Shown here: positions 1 to 9,757 of the stretch, piece after piece | How the letters are laid out: every line of letters begins with the position of its first letter | How positions within the stretch are numbered: the first letter of the stretch is position 1 | NCBI GenBank assembly: GCA_029210645.1 | Contig: JARGFT010000007.1 | Coordinates: 3,432-55,296, forward strand | DNA: 51,865 nt | Reading direction: 5' to 3' | Source of the DNA: Anaerosomatales bacterium | Lineage (GTDB): Bacteria > Actinomycetota > Coriobacteriia > Anaerosomatales > SLCP01 | Program-made: the position numbers and the translations under genes | The notes under the pieces: model-generated | The model's database searches: none | The model's input: only the letters and a program-made list of their open reading frames with translations | Told to the model about the DNA's origin: nothing

Positions 1-787
1 CTACGAAGTTCGCATGCACCTCGGAGACCCGGGCGGCGCCCACAGAGTAGCCCTTGAGGCCACATGCCTCGATCAGTCGGCCCGCAGAGTCACCCTCGGG
101 GTTGACGAACACACTTCCCGCGTTGGGTGTTCCCACAGGCTGTGTCGACTTCCGGGAGCGGAAACGCGCGTCCATCGTGCGCCGGATGCGCTCACGGTCG
201 CCCTGCTCGAGAAGGAGCGAGCACTCGACGATCACTCCCTTGTCGGGCAGTCCGCTCGACCGGTACCCCCACTCGACCTCCGGTCCGCGCAGCACCGCGA
301 GACCATCACCCGGAACGTACAGGGTGACCGATTCGACCCTTTCGCCGATCCACTGGTCCCGCGATCCCGCATTCATGGCGAGCGCCCCACCGACGGTCCC
401 GGGGATCCCGACCGCGAACTCGATTCCGGAAAGGCCGCGCGAATACGCGTCTTGAACGAGCGCGGCGAGTATCACGCCCGCACCGGAGCGGACCTGCTCG
501 CCCTCGGTCCGGTGCCGTTTGAATTCCTTGCCGAGGATGATGATCGCGCCATCGTAGCCGTCATCGGAAACGAGAACGTTGCTCCCCTTGCCGAGCACCG
601 TCCACGCCATCCCCTCGTCGTCCAGCAGGGTGATGGTAGTGGAAAGATCCGCGATCGTATCGCACACGATGAGGAGGGCCGCCAGACCGCCGATGCGATA
701 CGTGGTGTGCCTCGCCATCGGCTCGTCACGCCGAACCGGTCCGCTCAGCCGGCGAGCAAGGCGCTCGTGGATCCGCGCCAGGGTCAC
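1..787 (-). CDS. murB: UDP-N-acetylenolpyruvoylglucosamine reductase MurB (partial, 3' end outside window)
   Basis: MurB reduces UDP-GlcNAc-enolpyruvate to UDP-MurNAc with NADPH and FAD in the cytoplasm, the second committed step of peptidoglycan precursor synthesis. I translated 262 codons from a GTG whose GTGA overlaps the murC stop. FAD-binding motifs are visible: YRIGG near residue 30, GKGSN at 66-70 and GIPGTVGG at 127-134. The catalytic Tyr-Arg pair is at 175-176 (YRSS), and the NAGSVF motif at 222-227 carries the proton-donor serine (S225). The frame runs off position 1, so roughly the last 40 residues, including the C-terminal catalytic glutamate, are not seen. It is the last dcw gene visible; ftsQ, ftsA and ftsZ may follow outside the window. 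Confidence 0.95.
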   Translation of the reverse strand, partial: MTLARIHERLARRLSGPVRRDEPMARHTTYRIGGLAALLIVCDTIADLSTTITLLDDEGMAWTVLGKGSNVLVSDDGYDGAIIILGKEFKRHRTEGEQVRSGAGVILAALVQDAYSRGLSGIEFAVGIPGTVGGALAMNAGSRDQWIGERVESVTLYVPGDGLAVLRGPEVEWGYRSSGLPDKGVIVECSLLLEQGDRERIRRTMDARFRSRKSTQPVGTPNAGSVFVNPEGDSAGRLIEACGLKGYSVGAARVSEVHANFV

Positions 788-2172
788 CTGGTGACCTCCA
801 TCTCGTCCGTCAGCGCACGGAGGATCTCGGGGCCGAGAGCCGTCACGTCACCGGCTCCCATCGTGATGACGAGGTCGCCCTCGCGCGATGAGAGGGCAAG
901 ATAGGCGGGGATGTCCGAGCGGTGCGGCAGGTAGGTGACGCGGGCACGGGGGTCACGAAGCAAGAGCTCCTCGACGAGCGTCTTGCCTGTCACGCCCGGT
1001 ATCGGCGTCTCGCCTGCACTGTAGACCTCCATCAGGATGACGCGGTCGGCGTCGCCGAAGGCCGCGCCGAACTCGGTCGCCAGCGCCGCGGTCCGGGAGT
1101 AGCGGTGCGGCTGGAAGACGACGGAAACGCGCGCGGCACCCACAGCGCGCGCGGCTGCCAGGGTCGCCCGAACCTCAGTGGGATGGTGAGCGTAGTCGTC
1201 GATGACCCTGACTCCGCCGGCCACGCCCACCTCATCGAAGCGTCGCTTCACTCCTGCGAAACCCGCGAGGGCGCCTGCTGCGCCGGCGACATCCAGGCCG
1301 AGGGCGTAGGCGACGGCGAGGCACGCCGTCGCGTTGAGGACGTTATGGGTACCCGGGACCATGATCGAGGCCGCGCACGACACTCCGCCAGGCAGCGTCA
1401 CGGTAAACGAGTGACCCGTCCCGGTCGGCCTGAGATCGTCGCAGCGAACATCGGCCGCAGCCGAGCATCCGTACGTGACCATCCGGGCTCCGCTACTCTG
1501 GGCCACCGCCATCGCGCGGTCATCGTCCGCACACACGACAACTGAGCCATCCGGGGCGGTACGAGCCGCGAACTCCTCGAAGATCTCCTCCACCGCTGCC
1601 AGCGTGCCGTAGTGATCGAGGTGATCGGCCTCGACATTGGTGATGACCGAGACGGTCGGATCCAGGTACAAGAAGGAGCCGTCGGACTCATCGGCCTCGA
1701 CCACGTAGTAGTCACCCGCTCCGCAGGCCGCGTTGGTGCCGAATCCGCATACCTCGCCTCCGATGAGATAGGTGGGGTCGAGCTCCAAACCGGCCAGCAT
1801 CGTCGCAACCATCGAACTCGTCGTGGTCTTGCCATGGGTGCCGGCGACCGCGATGGTCCGGCGGTCCCCTGCAAGATGTGCGAGCATCTTCGCTCGTGGC
1901 CAGATGGGAAGCTCGCGCTTTCGGGCCTCGACGAGTTCGGGATTCGAGTCAGGGATTGCCGAGGAGACCACGACGACCTCGGGCTTGCCGAGGTTGGTCG
2001 CCGCGTGACCGATCGCCACGGGGATGCCCGCTTCCCGCAGTGCATGAGAGTAGCGCGACTCCCTCAGGTCCGAACCGGTCACAACGACGCCACGGTCGTG
2101 CAAGACCCTCGCGATGCCGCTCATCCCCGCGCCACCGATGCCTATGAAGTGTGCGTAAACCGTACTGCTCAC
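784..2172 (-). CDS. murC: UDP-N-acetylmuramate--L-alanine ligase MurC
   Basis: MurC adds the first amino acid (L-Ala) of the stem peptide to UDP-MurNAc with ATP, in the cytoplasm. The 462-aa protein has the N-terminal Rossmann motif GIGGAGMSGIA (residues 11-21), the Mur-ligase ATP loop GTHGKTTT (111-118), and the usual central and C-terminal ligase domains (VEADESDGSF, DDYAHHPTEV). Length is normal for the family. The start is GTG, with GTGA overlapping the murG stop. The 3' end overlaps murB by 4 bp, so translation along murG-murC-murB is probably coupled. Confidence 0.97.
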   Translation of the reverse strand: MSSTVYAHFIGIGGAGMSGIARVLHDRGVVVTGSDLRESRYSHALREAGIPVAIGHAATNLGKPEVVVVSSAIPDSNPELVEARKRELPIWPRAKMLAHLAGDRRTIAVAGTHGKTTTSSMVATMLAGLELDPTYLIGGEVCGFGTNAACGAGDYYVVEADESDGSFLYLDPTVSVITNVEADHLDHYGTLAAVEEIFEEFAARTAPDGSVVVCADDDRAMAVAQSSGARMVTYGCSAAADVRCDDLRPTGTGHSFTVTLPGGVSCAASIMVPGTHNVLNATACLAVAYALGLDVAGAAGALAGFAGVKRRFDEVGVAGGVRVIDDYAHHPTEVRATLAAARAVGAARVSVVFQPHRYSRTAALATEFGAAFGDADRVILMEVYSAGETPIPGVTGKTLVEELLLRDPRARVTYLPHRSDIPAYLALSSREGDLVITMGAGDVTALGPEILRALTDEMEVTR

Positions 2173-3290
2173 CGGTTGTCTCCGTCATCCGTGTGCCCTG
2201 CACACTCCAGTATGAGTCGTTCCAGACGCCGCGCAGCATCGGGAGCCCCGAGCCGACGAGACGCGGACGCCATGCTGTCCCGTTGCGCCTCGTCATGGAT
2301 GAGGGCGTCGAGCGCCTCCGCAAGGGCGTCAGAGTCGAGTTCGCTGTCGGGGACGAGCATCGCGCCGCAGCCCTCTGTCACGTCCCGGGCGTTGAGGGTC
2401 TGATGGTCGTCGGTAGCGTACGGGTAGGGCACCAGGATCGCGGCTCTTCCGATCGCGGTGATCTCGGCGATCGATGTCGCCCCGGCGCGCGACACGACGA
2501 CGTCGGCCGCAGCGATCGCCGAACCCATGTCCTCGATGTAGTCCACAACCCGATACCGCCCGCCCTGCTCAACCCCCGTGCGCGGGAGGGCTTCCCGCAC
2601 AGATGCTGCCTCGTCCCGGCCCGCAACGTGGACGACGTGGACCCGCACGTCGGCAAGGAGCCGGCCGCTCAGGGCAACGACCGCCTCGTTGATGTGACGC
2701 GCTCCCCTGCTCCCACCGAAGACGAGCACGACCACCGCATCGTCCGGAAGACCGAGAGATCCACGACCCGAGCTCCTGTCCGCACGAAGGATCGCCTCAC
2801 GCACGGGATTGCCCGTCACCTCGACCCGGGTTCCCGGCTTCAGGTGGCTCACCGAGCCCTCGTACGTCACACCCACTGCGCACGCGCGCCGGGAGAGCGC
2901 CTTGTTGGCCATTCCCGGCACCGAGTTCTGTTCATGAAGCACGAGCGGTATGCCTCTGAGAACGGCCGCGGCTCCCACCGGAAGCGACACGTAGCCGCCG
3001 AAACCCACCACCACCTCCGGCCGCAGCCTCCCGAGCAGGATCCACGACCGCAACGCGGAGGACGCAAGCTGTAGCACCGCGGTGAGCAGCGAGAGCGGTC
3101 GGGAGCGGTCGAAGCCCCGAGCCGGTATCGCGTGGAAGACCAGGCCCGCCTCACGAGCGAGACGGGCCTCCGGACCGTTCGGAGTGCCGACGAAGCTCAC
3201 CTCATGCCCGTCGGCGCGCAACCGATCTGCCACCGTCAACGCTGGATAGATGTGACCGGCGGTCCCCCCGCCGCTCAGCACTACGCGCAC
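2169..3290 (-). CDS. murG: Lipid II synthase glycosyltransferase MurG
   Basis: MurG transfers GlcNAc from UDP-GlcNAc to lipid I on the inner face of the membrane, forming lipid II. The 373-aa GT28 protein starts at GTG with the canonical N-terminal GGGTAGH loop (residues 7-13). It also has the acceptor-side HEQNSVPG motif and the donor-site GGSRGARHIN motif. Because the N-terminal beta strand directly before GGGTAGH is required, the start is secure. It follows that the start lies 89 bp inside the end of ftsW. It is followed by murC with a 4-bp overlap. Confidence 0.97.
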   Translation of the reverse strand: MRVVLSGGGTAGHIYPALTVADRLRADGHEVSFVGTPNGPEARLAREAGLVFHAIPARGFDRSRPLSLLTAVLQLASSALRSWILLGRLRPEVVVGFGGYVSLPVGAAAVLRGIPLVLHEQNSVPGMANKALSRRACAVGVTYEGSVSHLKPGTRVEVTGNPVREAILRADRSSGRGSLGLPDDAVVVLVFGGSRGARHINEAVVALSGRLLADVRVHVVHVAGRDEAASVREALPRTGVEQGGRYRVVDYIEDMGSAIAAADVVVSRAGATSIAEITAIGRAAILVPYPYATDDHQTLNARDVTEGCGAMLVPDSELDSDALAEALDALIHDEAQRDSMASASRRLGAPDAARRLERLILECAGHTDDGDNR

Positions 3291-4437
3291 CGGCGGTCTC
3301 CCTGCTCCCGGAGCGTTCGCGCCTCACCGCGCGCCCTCCGTAGGTCGAAACGGACAGTATGATGCCGATGCACAGCATCGTGAAAATCATCGACGATCCA
3401 CCGGAGCTCACCAGCGGCATCGGAATTCCCGTTACCGGCAGAAGGCCGGTAACGGCTCCCATGTTGATGACAGCCTGCGTGACCAGCATCGCGGTAAGCC
3501 CGCCTGCAAGCACCCGGCCGTAACCGTCGCGCGCACCGAGAGCGATCCGCACACCCGCGTATGCGATCACGGCGAACGCCGCCACGACGGACAGCGCCCC
3601 GATCAGGCCGAGCTCCTCCCCGATGATAGCGAAGATGAAGTCGGTGTGCGCTGCCGGCAGGTAGAAGAACTTCTGCCGGGACATCCCGAGTCCGACCCCG
3701 TCCAGTCCACCCGATCCGAACGCGTAGAGCGCCTGGATGGACTGGTAGCCGCTTCCCTGGGGATCGGCGAAGGGGTCGAGGAAGGACGTGATCCGGCGCA
3801 TACGGTAGGGCGCAATCATGACAAGCCCGGCGATCCCGGCCAGACCGCCCAGCGCGACTCCGCCGAGAAGCCCCAGGCTGACTCCGCCGATCAGGAGCGC
3901 CAGATAGACGGAGAGCACGATGGCGATCGTGGTGCCGAGGTCGGGTTGGAGCATGACGAGCACCACCACCACGCCAACTACGAGACCTACCCTGCGCCAG
4001 AACGTTCCCCTGTCGATCCTGCCCGAGCGGTACTGCTGCAGGAGCAGTGCCGCGACCATGACGCATCCGAGCTTGGCGAACTCCGAGGGCTGCACGGTGA
4101 AGGGGCCGAGATCGAGCCAACGGGTCGCCCCCCATTTCCCGACTCCGAGCGCAACGACAAGCAGCAGTCCGAGTACCGAAACACCCCACAACGCCGGACC
4201 TGCCCAGCGCGCCTTGCGGTAGTCGAGCGACATCGCGACGACCAGTGCGACTCCGCCGGCCAGGGCTCCGATCGCCTGCCGCCTGAGGTGGTACGCGCTG
4301 TCCTGCAGGTTGACGAAGTCCGCGACCGAAGAGGCCGAGTAGACCATGACCATGCCGCCGAAGAGCAGGAAGAGCATGCTCCCGAGCATGAGGTAGCGCG
4401 GCAGGGGGCCGCCGGCGTATCTGGTGTGCTCCTTCAC
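3202..4437 (-). CDS. ftsW: Peptidoglycan glycosyltransferase / division protein FtsW (SEDS family)
   Basis: FtsW is the SEDS-family glycan polymerase of the divisome, working with FtsI. The chosen start is the GTG two bases after the murD stop (VKEHTRYAGG); a longer upstream frame reads antisense-type residues within murD and is rejected. The 411-aa product has about ten membrane segments and SEDS motifs such as the region around GATRWLDLGPFTVQPSEFAK, AHTDFIFAIIGEELG and PLVSSGGSS. The last 40 or so residues are basic, hydrophilic and RS-rich, and are encoded across the first 89 bp of murG. A frameshift near the end cannot be excluded, but all core motifs are upstream of the overlap. Confidence 0.94.
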   Translation of the reverse strand: MKEHTRYAGGPLPRYLMLGSMLFLLFGGMVMVYSASSVADFVNLQDSAYHLRRQAIGALAGGVALVVAMSLDYRKARWAGPALWGVSVLGLLLVVALGVGKWGATRWLDLGPFTVQPSEFAKLGCVMVAALLLQQYRSGRIDRGTFWRRVGLVVGVVVVLVMLQPDLGTTIAIVLSVYLALLIGGVSLGLLGGVALGGLAGIAGLVMIAPYRMRRITSFLDPFADPQGSGYQSIQALYAFGSGGLDGVGLGMSRQKFFYLPAAHTDFIFAIIGEELGLIGALSVVAAFAVIAYAGVRIALGARDGYGRVLAGGLTAMLVTQAVINMGAVTGLLPVTGIPMPLVSSGGSSMIFTMLCIGIILSVSTYGGRAVRRERSGSRETAGARSAERRGDRRSHLSSVDGGRSVARRRA

Positions 4438-4438
4438 C

Positions 4439-5827
4439 TCACACTTCCCCCTCGGCCATCTCGCACACGAGGCGGCGGAAGACGCTACCCCGCTCGGCAT
4501 ACCCGCTGAACTCGTCGAAGGACGCACAGGCGGGCGAGAGCACGACCGCACCGCCCGGCCTCGCAAGCGCGGCGGCCATGCGCACCGCATCCGGCAGGCG
4601 ACCGGCCCGCTCGAAAGCCACGCCGCTCGCCTGAAGGTCGCCCGCGATCTGTTCGGCGGCTTCCCCGAACACGATCGCACGGGCACCGGCTCGCGCCATC
4701 GCCCGTCCGAGCTCGCCGAAGTGAGCGCCCTTGTTCCTGCCCCCGAGCAGCATAACCACGTCGCGCTCGACCAGCGCCCCGAGCGCCTTGAGAGCGGCAT
4801 CCGGGTTGGTCGCTTTCGAATCGTTGAAGTACTCCACACCGCGAAGGACACCGACCGGCTCGAGCCGGTGCTCGATGGGCTCGAACGTGCGCAGGCCCGC
4901 CGCGATCGCGTCCGTCGGGGCACCGAACGCATGAGCGGCGGCAGACGCGGCGAGCGCATTGCTCACGTTATGGTCTCCCTTGATGAGCAGGTCATCTCTG
5001 TGAACAAGCCCCAGGCCGCCTGCGACCGTATCGAGAGTGAGTGTCCCATCAGGTGCCAGGCCGGCTCCTCCTGCAGGAATGCTCCCGATGCTGACCTCGA
5101 CGACCCGCACACCCTGCGAGCGGACTTCCTCGATCATGAGCGCTGCACCGGAATCGTCACGATCGATGATCGCCGTGTCCTCGCCGTTCTGCCGCGCGAA
5201 TACGCGTGCCTTGTCCCGTGCATACGTCTCGAGGTCGCCGTGCCAGTCGAGATGATCGGGCGTGATGTTGAGCAGCACGGAGACTCGCGGGTGGAAATCC
5301 CGGGTCAGGGCGAGCTGGAACGAGGAGACCTCGGCCACGAGAGCACCTGCCGGACCCGCCTCGTCGACCATGCTGATCGCGGGAGTCCCGATGTTCCCGA
5401 CGACCGTTGCCGACACGCCGGCCGCTTGCAGCAGATGCCCGAGGAGACTGGTCACCGTCGTCTTGCCGTTGGTACCCGTGACCGCAAGCCACGAGGCATC
5501 CGAGCGCCGGTAGGCGAATTCGAGCTCGGAGATCACCTCGACGGCCGCCTCGCGCACCTCGCCCATCAACGCTGCATGCGGGGGTATGCCGGGACTTGCG
5601 ATGGCCAGGTCATACGATCCCGCCACGTGCGCTGCGCCGAGGTGGACACTCGCGCCCAGTTCGCCCAGGCGCTGCGCACGGGCCCATAGCGTGTCCGAGT
5701 CGCCGGAGTCGATCACGGTCACCGTCACCGGATCGCCGTTCGCCGCACGCTGCAGGCAGTATGTCGCCGCAGCCTCTCCGGAGGCCCCCAGTCCGACGAC
5801 GAGGATGTCACCGTGGAGCTGTTCCAC
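4439..5827 (-). CDS. murD: UDP-N-acetylmuramoyl-L-alanine--D-glutamate ligase MurD
   Basis: MurD adds D-Glu to UDP-MurNAc-L-Ala in the cytoplasm. The 462-aa protein has the N-terminal nucleotide-binding motif VVGLGASGEAAA, the ATP loop GTNGKTT (residues 118-124), the central NITPDHLDWH segment and the C-terminal FNDSKATNPDA motif that binds the substrate. GTG start one base after the mraY stop. The 3' end lies directly before the ftsW start, in the usual mraY-murD-ftsW-murG order. Confidence 0.97.
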   Translation of the reverse strand: MEQLHGDILVVGLGASGEAAATYCLQRAANGDPVTVTVIDSGDSDTLWARAQRLGELGASVHLGAAHVAGSYDLAIASPGIPPHAALMGEVREAAVEVISELEFAYRRSDASWLAVTGTNGKTTVTSLLGHLLQAAGVSATVVGNIGTPAISMVDEAGPAGALVAEVSSFQLALTRDFHPRVSVLLNITPDHLDWHGDLETYARDKARVFARQNGEDTAIIDRDDSGAALMIEEVRSQGVRVVEVSIGSIPAGGAGLAPDGTLTLDTVAGGLGLVHRDDLLIKGDHNVSNALAASAAAHAFGAPTDAIAAGLRTFEPIEHRLEPVGVLRGVEYFNDSKATNPDAALKALGALVERDVVMLLGGRNKGAHFGELGRAMARAGARAIVFGEAAEQIAGDLQASGVAFERAGRLPDAVRMAAALARPGGAVVLSPACASFDEFSGYAERGSVFRRLVCEMAEGEV

Positions 5828-5828
5828 G

Positions 5829-6872
5829 TCATCCCCTCACGGACTCGACGAAGTACAGTGCGAAGCCGGCGCCGGCAAGGGTTCCGGTCACGACCCAGAA
5901 GCGCACCATGACCTTCGTCTCGGACCAGCCCTTCATCTCGAAGTGGTGGTGGATCGGCGCCATCCGGAAGATGCGCTTCCCGGTGAGCTTGAACGACGCG
6001 ACCTGGAGTACCACCGACAGGGCCTCAACAACGTAGATGCCGCCGATGAGTGCGGCCAGCAGCTCCGTCTTGGTGATGACCGCCAGTCCGGCGATAGCAG
6101 CACCCAGACCGAGCGAACCGGTGTCGCCCATGAAGATATCGGCGGGATACGCGTTGTACCAGAGGAACCCGATGCAGGCCCCTGCGATGGCCGCGGCAAG
6201 CAGCGCGACGTCGAGGTTGTCCTGACGGAATCCGATACCCGCGTAGGCGAGCATGACGATCATCACGGTTCCCGCCGCCAGGCCGTCCAGACCGTCAGTC
6301 AGGTTCACGGCGTTCGAGAAGCTCAGGATGATGAAGAATACGAGTCCGAGGTAGAGCCAGGGCACGACGATCGCCACGCCTCCGACCCGAAAGACTGTCG
6401 TGATGGCTCCCATGTCGAGCATCAGCCCGGTAAGCGGCACCTCGACATCGGTCGACAGCCCCGCCCAGTTGACAGCCAGCACGCCGAACGCAAGCGCGAC
6501 CAGCGCCTGGCCGGCTATCTTCGCGCGCGGCGTCAGCCCCAGCGAGCGCTCGTGGACGACCTTCGCCCAGTCGTCGATGAATCCGAGAAGGCCGCAGGCA
6601 CCCGTCAAGGCGAGCACCAGCAGGCTTGTCCGCCCGAAACTACCGAGGAACACGTAGGTGCCTGCCACGACGAGCAGGATGAGTACTCCCCCCATCGTCG
6701 GGGTTCCCTGCTTGACGAGGTGTCCCTGTGGACCATCCGCCCTGACCTGCTGTCCGATGCTGCGGAATCGCAGGAGCCGGATCCAGAATGGAAGGAGCAC
6801 GATCGCCGCGACGATCGCGATGACGATCGCGACGAATACCTGATATGACGGGTACTGCGCCAGCCTAAACAC
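5829..6872 (-). CDS. mraY: Phospho-N-acetylmuramoyl-pentapeptide transferase MraY
   Basis: MraY transfers phospho-MurNAc-pentapeptide to undecaprenyl phosphate in the membrane, giving lipid I. The 347-aa polytopic protein has TPTMGG (residues 57-62), the GFIDDWAK aspartate pair, NLTDGLDGLA, FMGDTGSLGLG and the MraY-specific HHHFEMKG motif. These make it the true MraY, in contrast to the paralogue at 26723-27676. GTG start inside the end of murF (8-bp overlap), so translational coupling to murF is likely. Confidence 0.97.
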   Translation of the reverse strand: MFRLAQYPSYQVFVAIVIAIVAAIVLLPFWIRLLRFRSIGQQVRADGPQGHLVKQGTPTMGGVLILLVVAGTYVFLGSFGRTSLLVLALTGACGLLGFIDDWAKVVHERSLGLTPRAKIAGQALVALAFGVLAVNWAGLSTDVEVPLTGLMLDMGAITTVFRVGGVAIVVPWLYLGLVFFIILSFSNAVNLTDGLDGLAAGTVMIVMLAYAGIGFRQDNLDVALLAAAIAGACIGFLWYNAYPADIFMGDTGSLGLGAAIAGLAVITKTELLAALIGGIYVVEALSVVLQVASFKLTGKRIFRMAPIHHHFEMKGWSETKVMVRFWVVTGTLAGAGFALYFVESVRG

Positions 6873-8277
6873 GGGGCTCGACGATCCCTTCGACGACGCG
6901 TTCCAGTCCCATCACCCTCGACGCCTTGACGAGCACCATGTCCCCGGGCTCGAGCAGGTCGTCAAGAACCTCTGAGGCCTCCTCGGGAGTAGCACACGGA
7001 CGCACGCGGTCAGGCTCCATCCCCTCGGCCCGCGCCCCGTCCGCGATGCGGGCGGCACGCTCACCGACCGTGACCAGGACGTCGACCGGCTTATCCGCAA
7101 GCTCCTCCCCTATCCGGAAGTGAGCGAGTTCGGCCAGCGACCCGAGCTCCGCCATGTCGCCGAGCACTGCGATGCGACGCTGCGCACTCGTCATGCCGGC
7201 AAGGGTATCGATGGCCGCGCGCATCGAGGTCGGGTTCGCATTGTACGCGTCGTTGATCACGTGGACGCCACCGGCACTCGTGAATCTCTGCATCCGCATC
7301 TCGCCCGCACTCGCACCGGCAAGACCCTCGCTGATCTGGTCCGGCTCCAGACCGAGGCGCATCGCGACCGCTGCAGCCGCCAGGGCGTTGTACACGTTGT
7401 GCCTGCCCGGGATGGCGAGGGACACGGGAGTCGTCACCTCACCGGCGATGATGTCGAAGGACGCGAGGCTGTGGTCGTCAACGGTGATATCGACCGCGCG
7501 GACGTCGCACGAGTCACCGAGTCCGTACGTGACGATGGGCGCCCGCGACGACAGAGCGAGTGTTGCGCTGAAGGCATCATCGCCGTTGAGGAAGACGACG
7601 CCCTCCTCCTGGATCGCTTCGACGAGCTCGGCCTTGGCGGCAGCGATAGACTCCTGTGTGCCGAGCAGCTCGAGGTGGCTCATGCCCACGTTCGTCACGA
7701 GCCCCATCGTCGGACGTGCGATCCTGCACAACTCGGCGATCTGCCCTCTTCCGCGCATCGCCATCTCGACGATCAAGACGTCGGTGTCTGCACCGGCGTC
7801 CATCACCGTCAGCGGCACGCCGAGCTCGTTGTTGCGATTTCCCTGCGTGGAGACGACCTTCATCCGCGTGCCGAGCACGGCCGCGAGGAACTCCTTGGTG
7901 GTCGTCTTCCCGGTCGAGCCGGTAACGCCGATGACCGGGCAAAACAACCGCTCGCGGTGATGTCGGGCGAGGGCCTGCACGGCAGCGAGCACGTCGGATA
8001 CCCGCACGATCGCAACGTTCCTCCGGGTAGCGCTCTCTACGACATCGCCCATCTCATCGGCGGAACGGGTAACGAGCAGAGCACGCGCTCCCGAGCCGAT
8101 GGCCGGACCGAGGTAGTCGTGTCCGTCGACCTTCTCGCCCTCAAACGCGACGAACAGGCCCCCCGGCTCGATGGATCGGGAGTCGGTGAAGACACCATTG
8201 ACCATCGTGTCGGCGGAACCCTGAAGGAGGGTGCCACCCGTCACCGAGACCAGCATCTCGACAGAGAGCGTCAGCAT
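6865..8277 (-). CDS. murF: UDP-MurNAc-tripeptide--D-Ala-D-Ala ligase MurF
   Basis: MurF adds the D-Ala-D-Ala dipeptide to UDP-MurNAc-tripeptide. The 470-aa protein has the MurF-type N-terminal domain (GVFTDSRSIEPGGLFVA), the ATP loop GSTGKTTTK (residues 120-127 region), NVGMSHLELLG, and the C-terminal INDAYNANPTSM motif. ATG start 7 bp inside the end of murE. Length is usual for the family. Confidence 0.97.
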   Translation of the reverse strand: MLTLSVEMLVSVTGGTLLQGSADTMVNGVFTDSRSIEPGGLFVAFEGEKVDGHDYLGPAIGSGARALLVTRSADEMGDVVESATRRNVAIVRVSDVLAAVQALARHHRERLFCPVIGVTGSTGKTTTKEFLAAVLGTRMKVVSTQGNRNNELGVPLTVMDAGADTDVLIVEMAMRGRGQIAELCRIARPTMGLVTNVGMSHLELLGTQESIAAAKAELVEAIQEEGVVFLNGDDAFSATLALSSRAPIVTYGLGDSCDVRAVDITVDDHSLASFDIIAGEVTTPVSLAIPGRHNVYNALAAAAVAMRLGLEPDQISEGLAGASAGEMRMQRFTSAGGVHVINDAYNANPTSMRAAIDTLAGMTSAQRRIAVLGDMAELGSLAELAHFRIGEELADKPVDVLVTVGERAARIADGARAEGMEPDRVRPCATPEEASEVLDDLLEPGDMVLVKASRVMGLERVVEGIVEPRV

Positions 8278-9731
8278 TGCTCCTCCAGGATCTCGCGCGC
8301 GACCTCGCGATCGTCGAAGTGGATCGTTCGGTCCGCGAAGATCTGGTAGTCCTCGTGACCCTTTCCTGCGATGAGAACGGCATCTCCACGGGTGGCCTGC
8401 ACGAGGGCAGCAGCGATGGCGGTCCGGCGATCGACCTCCACCTCGTAAGCGACGCCCGTCTCACGAACGCCGTCCTCGATCTGAAGGATGATGCCGACCG
8501 GGTCTTCGGATCGGGGGTTGTCGCTGGTGATGATCACGTAGTCGGCTTCTCTGCCGGCCGCCGCACCCATGAGAGGTCGTTTCTCCGGGTCGCGGTCCCC
8601 GCCGCATCCGAACACGACGAAAACCCGACCCGGAGTGATCGCACGCACGGCCCTGGCGGCCTTACCCAGACTATCGGGTGTATGCGCGTAGTCGACGTAG
8701 ACGCCGAAGCCCTGTCCCGCATCGACACGTTCGAGTCGCCCGGGTACCTGCGGAGCCGAGGAGAGGCCTTCGACGATAGCATCCAGCCCGACACCGAGCG
8801 CGAGACCACACCCTGCGGCCACGAGAGCATTGCTGACGTTGTACTCCGCGGCAAGCGGCAGTTCGACGCGCTGTACGCCGATCGGAGTCACCAGCGTGAA
8901 GCGGGACCGGTCCGGCAAGAGCTCCTCGTCGGTTGCACGGACGTCCGCATCCTCGTCGCGGCCGACGGTCAACACGGCACCGAGTTCCAGGGCCATCCCC
9001 GCACCGTAGACATCGTCGATGTTGACCACCCGCTCCCCCACCTCGAAATCCGTGAAGAGTCTGCGCTTCACGGAGTAGTACTCCTCGATAGTGTGATGAT
9101 AGTCCAGGTGGTCCTGTGTGAGGTTGGTGAAGGCTGCAACTGCAAACCTGACGCTCTCCACGCGCTTCAAGTGGATCGCGTGTGATGAGACCTCCATGGC
9201 CACACTACTGACGCCGGAGTCGCGCATGCGAGCCAGCAGCTCCTGGAGGTCGGCCGACTCGGGCGTGGTTCTTCCTGCATCCAGACGATCGGGCCCGATC
9301 CTCGTCTCCACGGTCCCTATCAGGCCGGTCCTGCGGCCTGCGGCACGGACGATACTGTCGATGAGATAGGTGGTGGTAGTCTTGCCGTTCGTGCCGGTAA
9401 CGCCCACAACGGCCAGCTCGTGGCTCGGGTCGCCCTGAAACGTCGCGGACGCTCGTGCGAGCGCCGCCCTTGCGTCATCCACCGTAACGACGGGGACGTC
9501 ACCGATGCCCTCGGGGCGACGCTGACACACGAGTGCCGCAGCCCCGCGAGCCACTGCATCAGCGGCGAAGTCATGACCGTCGTGCGCGAACCCCGGAACG
9601 CAGAAGAACACGTCACCAGGGGTGACGCGGCCCGAACGGTAGGCGACGCCACCCACAGAGACGTCTTCGGCGGCGGCTTCGATCCGAGCATCGATGCCTC
9701 TGAGCAGGTCGTGAAGTCGTATCGTACTCAC
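8271..9731 (-). CDS. murE: UDP-MurNAc-tripeptide synthetase MurE (meso-diaminopimelate type)
   Basis: MurE adds the third stem-peptide residue. The 486-aa protein has the ATP loop GTNGKTT (113-119), FTNLTQDHLDYH (201-212), VDYAHTPDSL (346-355) and the specificity motif DNPR at 404-407. DNPR is the signature of meso-diaminopimelate ligases, so meso-DAP peptidoglycan is predicted. GTG start. There is a 49-bp gap after ftsI that holds a good extended -10 (TGGTAGAAT), so murE may also have its own promoter in addition to read-through from mraZ. Confidence 0.97.
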   Translation of the reverse strand: MSTIRLHDLLRGIDARIEAAAEDVSVGGVAYRSGRVTPGDVFFCVPGFAHDGHDFAADAVARGAAALVCQRRPEGIGDVPVVTVDDARAALARASATFQGDPSHELAVVGVTGTNGKTTTTYLIDSIVRAAGRRTGLIGTVETRIGPDRLDAGRTTPESADLQELLARMRDSGVSSVAMEVSSHAIHLKRVESVRFAVAAFTNLTQDHLDYHHTIEEYYSVKRRLFTDFEVGERVVNIDDVYGAGMALELGAVLTVGRDEDADVRATDEELLPDRSRFTLVTPIGVQRVELPLAAEYNVSNALVAAGCGLALGVGLDAIVEGLSSAPQVPGRLERVDAGQGFGVYVDYAHTPDSLGKAARAVRAITPGRVFVVFGCGGDRDPEKRPLMGAAAGREADYVIITSDNPRSEDPVGIILQIEDGVRETGVAYEVEVDRRTAIAAALVQATRGDAVLIAGKGHEDYQIFADRTIHFDDREVAREILEEQC

Positions 9732-9757
9732 ACTCTCTCACCACGATTGAACGGTCG

